A stretch of DNA of 5,233 nt, from positions 1 through 5,233 of the forward strand of contig DOHL01000147.1 in the NCBI GenBank assembly GCA_003535305.1. The letters are read 5' to 3'. Of the stretch, positions 1 through 5,040 are shown piece after piece. This stretch comes from Candidatus Acetothermia bacterium. Lineage in GTDB: Bacteria; Bipolaricaulota; Bipolaricaulia; UBA7950. Every line of letters begins with the position of its first letter. Positions within the stretch are counted from its first letter, which is position 1. The notes beneath the pieces are model-generated. The model worked only from the letters and a program-made list of their open reading frames with translations. It made no database searches and was not told the origin of the DNA. A program made the translations under genes and the position numbers.

Positions 1-97
1 CTTCTATCAGGGCGGTGGATTCGCGGGCGGTCAACGTGATTCCGAGTAATGCGATCAGGAGAAAGACGGTCAACCAAGTTATCGATTTAGTATGTAT
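1..97 (-). CDS. 5' end of an exported protein gene (signal peptide only), apparent ATA start
   Basis: Only the first ~32 codons lie in the window; the frame is open to the left edge. The translation begins (M)HTKSIT, then a hydrophobic run WLTVFLLIALLGITLTA, then a polar stretch RESTALIE. This is a typical Sec signal peptide: one basic residue, a hydrophobic core and a small-residue cleavage zone near LTA/RE. The start is unusual. A GGAGG sits at 103-107, exactly 5 nt before an ATA codon (95-97), matching the spacing of the other genes here, and no ATG, GTG or TTG lies at that point. The next in-frame candidate is TTG at 71-73, which has no nearby ribosome site and would lose the lysine. A good promoter lies at 132-160. 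The mature protein is outside the window, so its function cannot be judged. The ATA could also be a sequencing error or a decayed ATG. Confidence 0.6.
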   Translation of the reverse strand, partial: MHTKSITWLTVFLLIALLGITLTARESTALIE

Positions 98-131
98 TTT
101 TCCCTCCTTTAGTGGGTGGTAGATTAAATTT

Positions 132-160
132 AGTCTATCAGTTCTGTTTCGGTTTGTCAA
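132..160 (-). promoter_or_regulatory. sigma70-type promoter for the left-edge exported protein gene
   Basis: Read on the minus strand, a perfect -35 TTGACA (155-160) is followed by a 17-nt spacer and a -10 TAGACT (132-137, 4 of 6 consensus). Transcription would start near 125, leaving a leader of roughly 28 nt that carries the GGAGG at 103-107. It is correctly placed for the gene starting at 97. Confidence 0.6.
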
Positions 161-360
161 GCCTCTTCTTTGAGAGAAGTAACCGATCTTTTACCTTCGC
201 TTCTCTTCTCTTCAATAAGTCTTTCCATATTTACGCGTTGCGCAGCAGGACTACTCCAGTTATGATAAACTAAACCTCGTATAATTGCAGAGAGATGTTA
301 TCAGAATAGGTTCTTCACGGTTAAGTTGAGGTAGCTCAAAGGTAGCTGCAGAGGTGGAAT
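161..360. other. intergenic stretch without a recognisable gene
   Basis: This is the central part of the divergent region between the left-edge gene and the PLP enzyme gene. It holds pyrimidine-rich CTTCT/CTCTTC runs around 165-215, an isolated TATAAT at 280-285 without a convincing -35 box, and two GGTAGCT copies near 330-348. I see no open frame with a ribosome binding site and no clear RNA gene. Confidence 0.5.
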
Positions 361-455
361 CTCTCGCAAAGGCGCAGAGAATAACGAAAAAAGGAATAAC
401 AGGCAACCAGAATGGAGATTAATTCTTCTTAGCGATCTTGGCGAGAGAAAGAAAG
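361..455. repeat. inverted-end intergenic repeat, copy 1
   Basis: The left end is TCTCGCAAAGGCGCAGAG followed by AATAAC. The right end is AATTCTTCTT, GCGATCTTGGCG and AGAGAAAGAAA. Reverse-complemented, the right end reads as repeated CGCCAAGA units, so the two ends are imperfect inverted repeats of each other. Copy 2 begins a few bases further on with the same left and right ends but a different centre. The element is non-coding; the minus-strand open frame through it is built from the repeat. Confidence 0.65.
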
Positions 456-460
456 ATGGA

Positions 461-577
461 TTTCTCGCAAAGGCGCAGAGTCGCAAAGAATAACAGAAGA
501 TGAGGAAGGACTGTAGGCTAATAGAGATGGAAATTAATTCTTCTTGGCGATCTTGGCGTCTTGGCGAGAGAAAGAAA
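461..577. repeat. inverted-end intergenic repeat, copy 2
   Basis: It has the same architecture as the copy at 361-455: left end TCTCGCAAAGGCGCAGAG plus an additional TCGCAAAG unit, and right end AATTCTTCTT, GGCGATCTTGGCG, then an additional TCTTGGCG unit before AGAGAAAG. The extra unit at each end, compared with copy 1, means both inverted arms grew or shrank together, as expected if the arms pair with each other. The central ~35 nt differ between copies. Confidence 0.65.
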
Positions 578-578
578 A

Positions 579-606
579 TTGATTTACCTTGCTTGCCCTG
601 TACAAT
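579..606 (+). promoter_or_regulatory. possible promoter for the PLP enzyme gene
   Basis: A -35-like TTGATT (579-584) is followed by a 16-nt spacer and TACAAT (601-606, 5 of 6 consensus for -10). The -10 lies inside the hairpin at 595-619. The leader to the ATG at 703 would be about 90 nt. This is a motif match only; a weaker TAAATA closer to the gene has no good -35 box. Confidence 0.35.
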
Positions 607-628
607 GACTGTACAGGGCCTGGAGTGT
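595..628. repeat. palindromic repeat with a 10-bp hairpin, copy 1
   Basis: Arms GCCCTGTACA (595-604) and TGTACAGGGC (610-619) are perfect inverted repeats around the loop ATGAC. The palindrome and the downstream TGGAGTG recur in diverged form at 3909-3942 (27 of 34 bases the same), so it belongs to a dispersed repeat family. Because it covers a -10-like TACAAT, it could also affect expression of the downstream gene, either as a DNA operator or as an RNA hairpin. Confidence 0.6.
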
Positions 629-702
629 GAGGAACCTCAGAATATAGCAGTGGTAACTGTTTAGTTTTCAACCCCTTTACGGCTAAATAAGAGGAGGAAA
701 GC

Positions 703-2160
703 ATGATCGATTTAACTATCGATGAACAAGCCTTGGAGCGAACAGTTAAACGAGCGCGGCAGCGGAGAATCCTTATTCCCACATTCGCTCAAATGCGCGA
801 TCCCCAAACGATTCCGGAAGAGATACAACAGAGACTGCGCACCATCGGGCTCTGGGATCTGCACCCGTTGAATCTGTTTCGTATCACCTGGAAGAACGAT
901 ATAAAGACCGGACTCTATGGAAAAGTAAATTTTCTGGAGTTTCCCTCTGCGCTGAGCGGGGTAAAGTGCCGCATCATTGGGTTAATCGGGAAGTATTTCC
1001 CTACCGGTTCGCATAAAGTAGGAGCAGCATTCGGCTGCCTCGTACCGCGCCTTGTCACCGGGCAGTTCGATCCTACTACTCAGAAGGCTGTTTGGCCTTC
1101 TACAGGAAATTACTGCCGCGGAGGAGCATTCGACTCAGCGCTGCTCGGTTGCAGCGCGGTAGCGATCTTACCGGAAGAGATGAGCCGCGAACGATTCGAG
1201 TGGCTGCATGAGATCGACGCAGAGATAATCGCGACTCCCGGCTCAGAGAGTAATGTCAAAGAGATATACGATAAGTGCTGGGAGATACGCCGCACGCGAC
1301 CGGATTGCGTGATATTTAACCAATTCGAAGAGTTCGGCAATGCAATTTGGCATTACACCGTCACTGGGAGTACAGTGGAAGAACTATTTACGCGAATCAA
1401 AGGAGATGAGGGGCGATTTGCCGGATTCGTTGCGGCGACCGGCTCTGCCGGCACTCTCGGCGCTGGTGACTATCTCAAACGATGCTACCCGTATAGCAAA
1501 ATAATCGCTGTCGAGGCGCTCCAATGCCCGACCCTGTTATATAATGGATTCGGCTCACACCGCATCGAAGGGATCGGAGATAAACATATTCCCTGGATCC
1601 ATAATGTACGCAATACCGACATGATCATTGGTATCGACGATGAGGCATGTATGCGAGTATTACGGCTGTTCAATGAACAGGCGGGCCAACGTTTCCTCAT
1701 CGGCAGCGGCATCAGTGAGGCGATAGTCGCTGATCTGTCCTTGCTGGGAATCTCTGCAATCAGCAACCTGCTCGCAGCGATTAAAACAGCCAAGTATTAT
1801 GAGCTTGATGAAAATGACATACTGGCCATCCCGTTGACCGATTCAGCAGAAATGTACTGTTCCCGGTTAGAGAAGCTTACTGAAACTGCCGGCCATTACT
1901 CTGAGACTGAGGCAAACTGCGATTGTAATCGTTATCTGCAAGGCGTGGGAATCGATTATATGCAGGAACTTGGCTATTACGATCGTAAGGCATTACATAA
2001 TCTGAAATATTTTACCTGGGTTGAACAACAGGGAAAGAGTGTAAACGAGCTCAATGAACTATGGAATCCGCGGTTCTGGAATGATCTCTACACGCAAGTC
2101 AAAGAATGGGATGAGTTGATAGAGAGATTCAACGAACGGGTAGGATTATCGATAGAATAG
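703..2160 (+). CDS. PLP-dependent fold-type II enzyme, cysteine synthase/lyase-like, substrate unknown
   Basis: The protein has 485 residues. Motifs of the tryptophan synthase beta/cysteine synthase superfamily are visible: the PLP Schiff-base lysine K105 in TGSHKVGAAF; a substrate-loop motif STGNY at 133-137, equivalent to the TSGNT loop; a glycine-rich phosphate-binding loop ATGSAGT at 245-251; GSGISEA at 334-340; and TDS at 379-381 near the expected pyridine-nitrogen contact. The catalytic core spans about residues 75-390. It is much longer than cysteine synthase (~310 residues), with an ~80-residue N-terminal part and a ~100-residue C-terminal extension rich in aromatics (FTWVEQQGKSVNELNELW region). 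That extension suggests one of the uncharacterised 'PLP-dependent protein subunit beta' or lyase/thiolase groups rather than CysK. It is predicted cytoplasmic. AGGAGG at 692-697, with 5 nt from GGAGG to the ATG, fixes the start. The hydrolase gene follows 127 nt later and is probably co-transcribed. The PLP fold assignment is firm; the reaction is not known. Confidence 0.9.
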   Translation: MIDLTIDEQALERTVKRARQRRILIPTFAQMRDPQTIPEEIQQRLRTIGLWDLHPLNLFRITWKNDIKTGLYGKVNFLEFPSALSGVKCRIIGLIGKYFPTGSHKVGAAFGCLVPRLVTGQFDPTTQKAVWPSTGNYCRGGAFDSALLGCSAVAILPEEMSRERFEWLHEIDAEIIATPGSESNVKEIYDKCWEIRRTRPDCVIFNQFEEFGNAIWHYTVTGSTVEELFTRIKGDEGRFAGFVAATGSAGTLGAGDYLKRCYPYSKIIAVEALQCPTLLYNGFGSHRIEGIGDKHIPWIHNVRNTDMIIGIDDEACMRVLRLFNEQAGQRFLIGSGISEAIVADLSLLGISAISNLLAAIKTAKYYELDENDILAIPLTDSAEMYCSRLEKLTETAGHYSETEANCDCNRYLQGVGIDYMQELGYYDRKALHNLKYFTWVEQQGKSVNELNELWNPRFWNDLYTQVKEWDELIERFNERVGLSIE

Positions 2161-2287
2161 GGGCACAAAGGAGGATAGGTCGCAGGAACCGAGACCGCGC
2201 TGCTGCGAGCAAGCAGTCTAAAACCGAGTCTATTCGCAATTTTGTTACTATTATCGACCGACCAGTTAGAAAAAAGAGGAGGGAATG

Positions 2288-3586
2288 ATGAGCAGAGGAA
2301 GGAAGTTAGGGATACTGTTATTGGGATTATTGATAGGAACAACGGTTTTCGGGCAGGGGAGTTTACCGACTGAGTTCTTCGACTATCTCGCGATGACCGA
2401 AGGCCAAGCCGTCTGGGGAATTGGTGATACAAAGAATCTGATGATGGGGAGCGTAACGCCGGTTCATCTCCATTCACAAGTATGGCGCGGGATTACTTGG
2501 GAACACACTTTACTGATCTGTGAACCGGTCGACCTCCAGATCACCGATGTGGCGCTATTGTTTATCTCTGGTGATCACGGCCCAAAAGATGCGATGTTCG
2601 GTCTCTACATGGCAAAACTGACTGGAATGCGTGTGGCGCTATTAGCCGACGTTCCCAACCAGCCGCTTTTTGCCGGTATACGCGAGGATGCCCTCATCGC
2701 ATACACTTTCGGGCGGTATCTGGAAGAAGGATGTTTAACTTGGCCGCTCCTCTTTCCGATGACGCGCAGCGCTATCGCCGCCATGGATGCGGTGGAAACA
2801 ATGGCGAAAGAGCGTTGGGAAACACCACTGCGGGGTTTTGTGGTGGCAGGGGCATCCAAACGTGGCTGGACCACTTACCTTGTTGCGGCGGCTGTTCCTG
2901 AACGAGTTTTAGGAATCGTTCCCATGGTCTTTGACATGCTCAACAAGGCAATACAGATTGAACACCAGATAGATATTTGGGGTGACATTTCTCCACAAAT
3001 TTACGACTACGCAGACCTTCTCCTTTCTCCCGTGGCACAGACTCCTCTTGGCAAACGACTCTTATGGCTGGTGGACCCCTTTACATACCGTTATGCATTC
3101 ACCATGCCGAAGCTGATCATCCTTGGGAGCAATGACCCGTTCTGGCCGGTTGATGCTCTTACGCTCTATTGGGCTGCTCTACCACAACCTAAGCTGACGC
3201 TGATGGTTCCGAATTCCGGTCATGGATTAGATGATCGTATGCGAGTGACTCAATCGGTAGCCGCTTTTGTTCATCTTGTGGTTACCGATGTTCCGCTACC
3301 CCGGCTCGATTTCCGCTTCAACGAGAGCTTGGCCGAGCTGGAACTTACAGTAACAACAGATCAAATCCCGATCGAAACGACATTGTGGCTTGCTGAAAGT
3401 CCGGTACGGAACTTCAGCGAAGCCCTCTGGCGGGAATATTCGCTGCTGCAAAGTGATGATAAGTGGCAAGCGCGAATCACGCGACCGCAAGAGGGATTTT
3501 TAGCTCTTTTTGCTGAATTTGTCTTCGCTGTTAACGGACACAAACTGTACATTTCTACACTTGTCCGCGTCACTCCATTTCGTTGA
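2288..3586 (+). CDS. PhoPQ-activated pathogenicity-related (PqaA-like) alpha/beta hydrolase, exported
   Basis: Numbering here is from the ATG at 2285. Residues 1-24 form a signal peptide: SRGRK, a hydrophobic LGILLLGLLIGTTVFG, then probable cleavage at VFG/QG, so the enzyme should work outside the cytoplasmic membrane. The nucleophile elbow GASKRGWTT carries Ser191, followed by a conserved-looking IVPMVFDMLN. Candidate acid Asp284 lies in GSNDPFWPVD and candidate base His313 in NSGHGLDD. This order and the SKRGW elbow are hallmarks of the PhoPQ-activated pathogenicity-related family. Residues ~340-433 form a strand-rich C-terminal domain, also usual there. The family name comes from Salmonella; the substrate is not established and nothing here implies virulence. 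Two adjacent ATGs exist. I choose 2288 because GGAGG at 2278-2282 lies 5 nt before it, as in the neighbouring genes, against 2 nt for the ATG at 2285. No clear promoter is seen in the 127-nt gap. Confidence 0.88.
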   Translation: MSRGRKLGILLLGLLIGTTVFGQGSLPTEFFDYLAMTEGQAVWGIGDTKNLMMGSVTPVHLHSQVWRGITWEHTLLICEPVDLQITDVALLFISGDHGPKDAMFGLYMAKLTGMRVALLADVPNQPLFAGIREDALIAYTFGRYLEEGCLTWPLLFPMTRSAIAAMDAVETMAKERWETPLRGFVVAGASKRGWTTYLVAAAVPERVLGIVPMVFDMLNKAIQIEHQIDIWGDISPQIYDYADLLLSPVAQTPLGKRLLWLVDPFTYRYAFTMPKLIILGSNDPFWPVDALTLYWAALPQPKLTLMVPNSGHGLDDRMRVTQSVAAFVHLVVTDVPLPRLDFRFNESLAELELTVTTDQIPIETTLWLAESPVRNFSEALWREYSLLQSDDKWQARITRPQEGFLALFAEFVFAVNGHKLYISTLVRVTPFR

Positions 3587-3608
3587 TGCGAATTACAGGA
3601 GAGACCAC

Positions 3609-3713
3609 ATGTGTCCGTCGTTATTGGAAAACTGCAAGGACCGATCTGTCTTCTGTTTTCATAATAACCGTGCTGCGAGAAATTTTCTCCTGCAATCCGC
3701 TTACGTAAAATAG
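3609..3713 (+). CDS. possible 34-codon small ORF, unknown function
   Basis: An ATG at 3609 follows AGGAG (3597-3601) with 7 nt between, 22 nt after the hydrolase stop. The product (MCPSLLENCKDRSVF...) has 34 residues, with three cysteines, no membrane segment and no recognised motif. The ATG sits in the palindrome CACATGTG (3606-3613). The only support is the ribosome site and its position downstream of an expressed gene, so it may be chance. Confidence 0.2.
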   Translation: MCPSLLENCKDRSVFCFHNNRAARNFLLQSAYVK

Positions 3714-3815
3714 AGAAACAAGTAATGTTATCTGGTTCTTCCCTGTTTGGATTTGACCGGAGGTTAAGGAAGGGCAACCATATTCTTTATAGTAAACAAT
3801 GCTTTGAACTGTTGT

Positions 3816-3863
3816 GATTGCTTCGCTGTCGCCTGCCTGCCTGGCAGACAGGCTTGCAATGAC
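3816..3863. repeat. GATTGCTTCGC ... GCAATGAC palindromic repeat with an inner CCTG hairpin
   Basis: The outer parts GATTGC...GCAATGAC resemble the short hairpin repeat, seen in many bacterial genomes, that reads GTCATTGCGAGGAGCGAAG...GCAATC on the other strand. That comparison is from memory. In place of a short loop, this copy contains a second hairpin at 3832-3852: CCTGCCTG, loop CCTGG, CAGACAGG, with one mismatch in the stem. It lies between convergent genes. Confidence 0.6.
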
Positions 3864-3910
3864 CTGTCTGTGTCTGACTGGCAGACCGAGACACCTGCCT
3901 GTCCGCCTGC
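3863..3910. repeat. CTGTCTG/CAGAC palindrome cluster
   Basis: Immediately after the previous element come CCTGTCTG (3863-3870) and the inverted pair GTCTG (3872-3876) / CAGAC (3882-3886) with a 5-nt loop, then CCTGCCTGTCCGCCTGC up to the next repeat. CCTGTCTG can also pair with CAGACAGG at 3845-3852, so several alternative foldings exist. It is non-coding in appearance; open frames on both strands here have no ribosome site. Confidence 0.45.
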
Positions 3911-3942
3911 TCTACACAATGACTGTGCAGGGCTTGGAATGG
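3909..3942. repeat. diverged palindromic repeat, copy 2 of the 595-628 element
   Basis: It aligns without gaps to 595-628, keeping the central CACAATGACTGTG-type core and CAGGGC...TGGA. Of the first 33 aligned positions, the six mismatches are all transitions. The hairpin is weakened to a CACA/TGTG core with outer partial pairing. It ends 35 nt before the stop of the RHH-MshEN gene on the other strand. Confidence 0.55.
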
Positions 3943-3976
3943 CGGTAGGTTATCCATTTGAACAGCGAAGAGCCTG

Positions 3977-4294
3977 TTATTCAATCTTGCCTTGAACCAT
4001 CAACGCTCTATCCAGAGCATCTGATGATACCATTCCCTCGGAAAGAAGGATTTCTCCCAACAGCTTGTCAGCGAACTTACGCTGCTGAAGATTTAGTCCC
4101 CTTTCTAAGTTATGCGAAGAGAGCGCCCCCATGTCGAGAAGGATCTCTCCTAGCTTCTTATTGTTATGCTCAAAATACTCTTCCAGAACAGACAGGATAA
4201 CCGCGCTGCGACTTTTTCGCTCTTTGCGCGCTTTTATATCCACTTTGCTAAGAAGATGCCGATCTCGTTCATTATAGTAGATCGTTGTCTGCAT
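3977..4294 (-). CDS. ribbon-helix-helix DNA-binding protein fused to two MshEN (c-di-GMP-type) motifs
   Basis: The protein has 105 residues. Residues 2-44 look like a CopG/MetJ-type ribbon-helix-helix domain: strand TTIYYNE, a basic helix (KARKERK), the SRS turn, then helix SAVILSVLEEYFE. Two 24-residue motifs follow, at 47-70 (KLGEILLDMG...LNLQ) and 78-101 (LLGEILLSEG...LMVQ). Both fit the MshEN pattern RLG-x2-two hydrophobics-x2-G-two hydrophobics-x4-L-x3-L-x2-Q, except that the leading Arg is Lys47 or Leu78. The spacer is 7 residues rather than the 5 I recall for MshE. MshEN domains of type II secretion and pilus ATPases bind c-di-GMP; no ATPase part is present here. By inference it is a dimeric regulator whose DNA binding may respond to c-di-GMP or to protein partners. 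The ATG at 4294 is chosen because GGAGG (4300-4304) lies 5 nt upstream; an in-frame TTG at 4306 falls upstream of that site. Promoter sites precede it at 4327-4355 and 4379-4407. Confidence 0.82.
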   Translation of the reverse strand: MQTTIYYNERDRHLLSKVDIKARKERKSRSAVILSVLEEYFEHNNKKLGEILLDMGALSSHNLERGLNLQQRKFADKLLGEILLSEGMVSSDALDRALMVQGKIE

Positions 4295-4326
4295 TTGCTC
4301 CTCCAATCAGCTTATACTGGTAAATA

Positions 4327-4355
4327 ATTATATCACGTATTCACGGATATAACAA
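4327..4355 (-). promoter_or_regulatory. proximal sigma70-type promoter of the RHH-MshEN gene
   Basis: On the minus strand, TTGTTA (4350-4355) and a perfect TATAAT (4327-4332) are separated by 17 nt. The predicted leader is about 25 nt and includes the GGAGGAG. The spacer contains CGTGAATA directly followed by CGTGATA, a tandem direct repeat that may be an operator for the gene's own RHH product. Confidence 0.6.
4333..4346 (-). promoter_or_regulatory. possible RHH operator: tandem CGTGA repeats inside the promoter spacer
   Basis: On the minus strand the spacer reads CGTGAATA then CGTGATA, two similar direct repeats 8 nt apart, with the second running into the TATAAT. RHH dimers often bind short repeated sites and repress their own genes. 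The assignment is inference from position and repetition only. Confidence 0.3.
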
Positions 4356-4378
4356 GCCGCAAAGATGATACACAAGTA

Positions 4379-4407
4379 AGTGTATATAATCTGCAAGGTA
4401 TTGTCAA
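4379..4407 (-). promoter_or_regulatory. distal sigma70-type promoter upstream of the RHH-MshEN gene
   Basis: On the minus strand, a perfect TTGACA (4402-4407) and TACACT (4379-4384, 4 of 6) are 17 nt apart. An alternative TATACA lies 15 nt from the -35. It begins only 7 nt beyond the ogt stop codon, so the regulator need not depend on ogt transcription. Confidence 0.45.
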
Positions 4408-4413
4408 TTTCTC

Positions 4414-4923
4414 TTACTGTCGATTTGTGATAATTACCTGCTGCTCTAAATAAAGTAGCTGTCGTTTCAATTTAATGCCGCCACCGAAACCGGTCAGAGA
4501 GCCGTCTTTGCCGATAACACGGTGGCACGGAATTACAAGCAAGAGAGGATTTGCTCCCATTGCCTGTCCAACAGCGCGTACTGCAGCAGGCCGGCCAATC
4601 TTCACTGCCAGATTACTGTAAGAGGCCGTTTTTCCGTAAGGAATTCGGGCGGCGGCATGCCACACGGCCAACTGAAACAGAGTTCCCCGTAAATCGATCT
4701 CAATGAAGAAAACACATAGTTCACCGGCGAGATACGCCTTTACCTGCTCTATCGCTGCTCTATTCGTTGGGTGCAGTTTGCTGCAGCAAAGAGAGCTGTT
4801 GCCGAACTGAGACGGGATTTCCTGTTTCGCCAATCCGATCGAACATAACCCCTTCTCAGATGAGACAAAATGAAGCTCTCCGATGGCGCTCTCAGCGGGC
4901 GTCCACCATAAACGATCAACCAT
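4414..4923 (-). CDS. ogt: methylated-DNA--[protein]-cysteine S-methyltransferase (O6-alkylguanine DNA alkyltransferase)
   Basis: The 169-residue protein has the full Ogt length and architecture. The N-terminal domain (WWTPAESAIGELHF, then GLCSIGL) precedes the conserved active-site domain: FQLAVWHAAARIPYGKT (83-99), SYSNLA with Tyr102, AVRAVGQAMGANP with the Arg116 finger and hinge Asn125, and the active site PCHRV with acceptor Cys133. GKDGSLTGFGGG and KLKRQLL follow. The protein flips O6-alkylguanine out of DNA and moves the alkyl group irreversibly to Cys133, in the cytoplasm. No Ada-type N-terminal regulatory domain is present. The ATG at 4923 is preceded in frame by a TGA stop 30 nt upstream, so the start is well limited. 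No GGAGG is found, but a near-consensus promoter ends 9 nt before the ATG. The RHH-MshEN gene lies 119 nt downstream on the same strand. Confidence 0.95.
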   Translation of the reverse strand: MVDRLWWTPAESAIGELHFVSSEKGLCSIGLAKQEIPSQFGNSSLCCSKLHPTNRAAIEQVKAYLAGELCVFFIEIDLRGTLFQLAVWHAAARIPYGKTASYSNLAVKIGRPAAVRAVGQAMGANPLLLVIPCHRVIGKDGSLTGFGGGIKLKRQLLYLEQQVIITNRQ

Positions 4924-4932
4924 ATCAACTCT

Positions 4933-4961
4933 ATGATAGGACAGTTTTCAGTGATTTTCAA
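4933..4961 (-). promoter_or_regulatory. near-consensus ogt promoter giving an almost leaderless mRNA
   Basis: On the minus strand, TTGAAA (4956-4961, 5 of 6) and TATCAT (4933-4938, 5 of 6) are 17 nt apart. Only 9 nt separate the -10 from the ATG, so transcription starting 6-8 nt after the -10 would leave a leader of about 1-3 nt. This fits the absence of a ribosome binding site. Confidence 0.6.
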
Positions 4962-4971
4962 CGCTGCGTTG
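4959..4971. promoter_or_regulatory. palindrome overlapping the ogt -35 box
   Basis: CAACGC and GCGTTG form perfect 6-bp arms around one central base and overlap the -35 hexamer by 3 bases. The placement suits a repressor or activator site. The binding protein is unknown, and it does not look like the E. coli Ada box. Confidence 0.3.
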
Positions 4972-5040
4972 GCCGGTAATAGGAGATCATCAGTAATGTG
5001 TCTCACTGCTAAAGATTGATCCTAAAACATGCGTTAATAA

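Noticed and set aside
280..285. Isolated TATAAT on the + strand as a promoter
   Set aside because: No acceptable -35 box lies 15-19 nt upstream, and no gene starts within 400 nt downstream.
361..577. CRISPR array
   Set aside because: There are only two copies, with internal variation, inverted ends and no regular spacers; no cas gene is present.
301..782. Minus-strand open frames at 301-486 and 534-782
   Set aside because: The first runs through the inverted-end repeats and its translation is built from repeat units. The second runs antisense into the PLP gene start and through a repeat end. Neither has a ribosome binding site.
2199..2217. Hairpin CTGCT/AGCAG after the PLP gene as a terminator
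   Set aside because: The stem is only 5 bp with a 7-nt loop and no T-run follows; the next gene on the same strand is probably co-transcribed.
2175..2288. 38-codon open frame after AAAGGAGG at 2167-2174, ending in a TGA that overlaps the hydrolase ATG
   Set aside because: There is no ATG, GTG or TTG at usable spacing; the ATA directly abuts the GGAGG and the codon 5 nt downstream is TCG. The overlap with the next start is probably chance.
3677..3689. GAGAAA/TTTCTC palindrome as a terminator
   Set aside because: It has only one base between the arms, is AT-rich, and has no T-run after it.
3787..4200. Open frames on both strands at 3787-3984, 3804-3995 and 3958-4200
   Set aside because: They pass through palindromic repeats or lie opposite the RHH-MshEN gene, and none has a ribosome binding site or plausible protein composition.
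3977..4294. Reading the RHH protein as the antitoxin of a toxin-antitoxin pair
   Set aside because: No toxin-sized gene lies next to it: upstream is ogt and downstream is repeat DNA. Its C-terminus matches MshEN motifs rather than a toxin-binding tail.
4749..5006. Open frames at 4749-5006 (minus) and 4767-4979 (plus)
   Set aside because: Both overlap the well-supported ogt coding sequence or its promoter in other frames and show no family motif.
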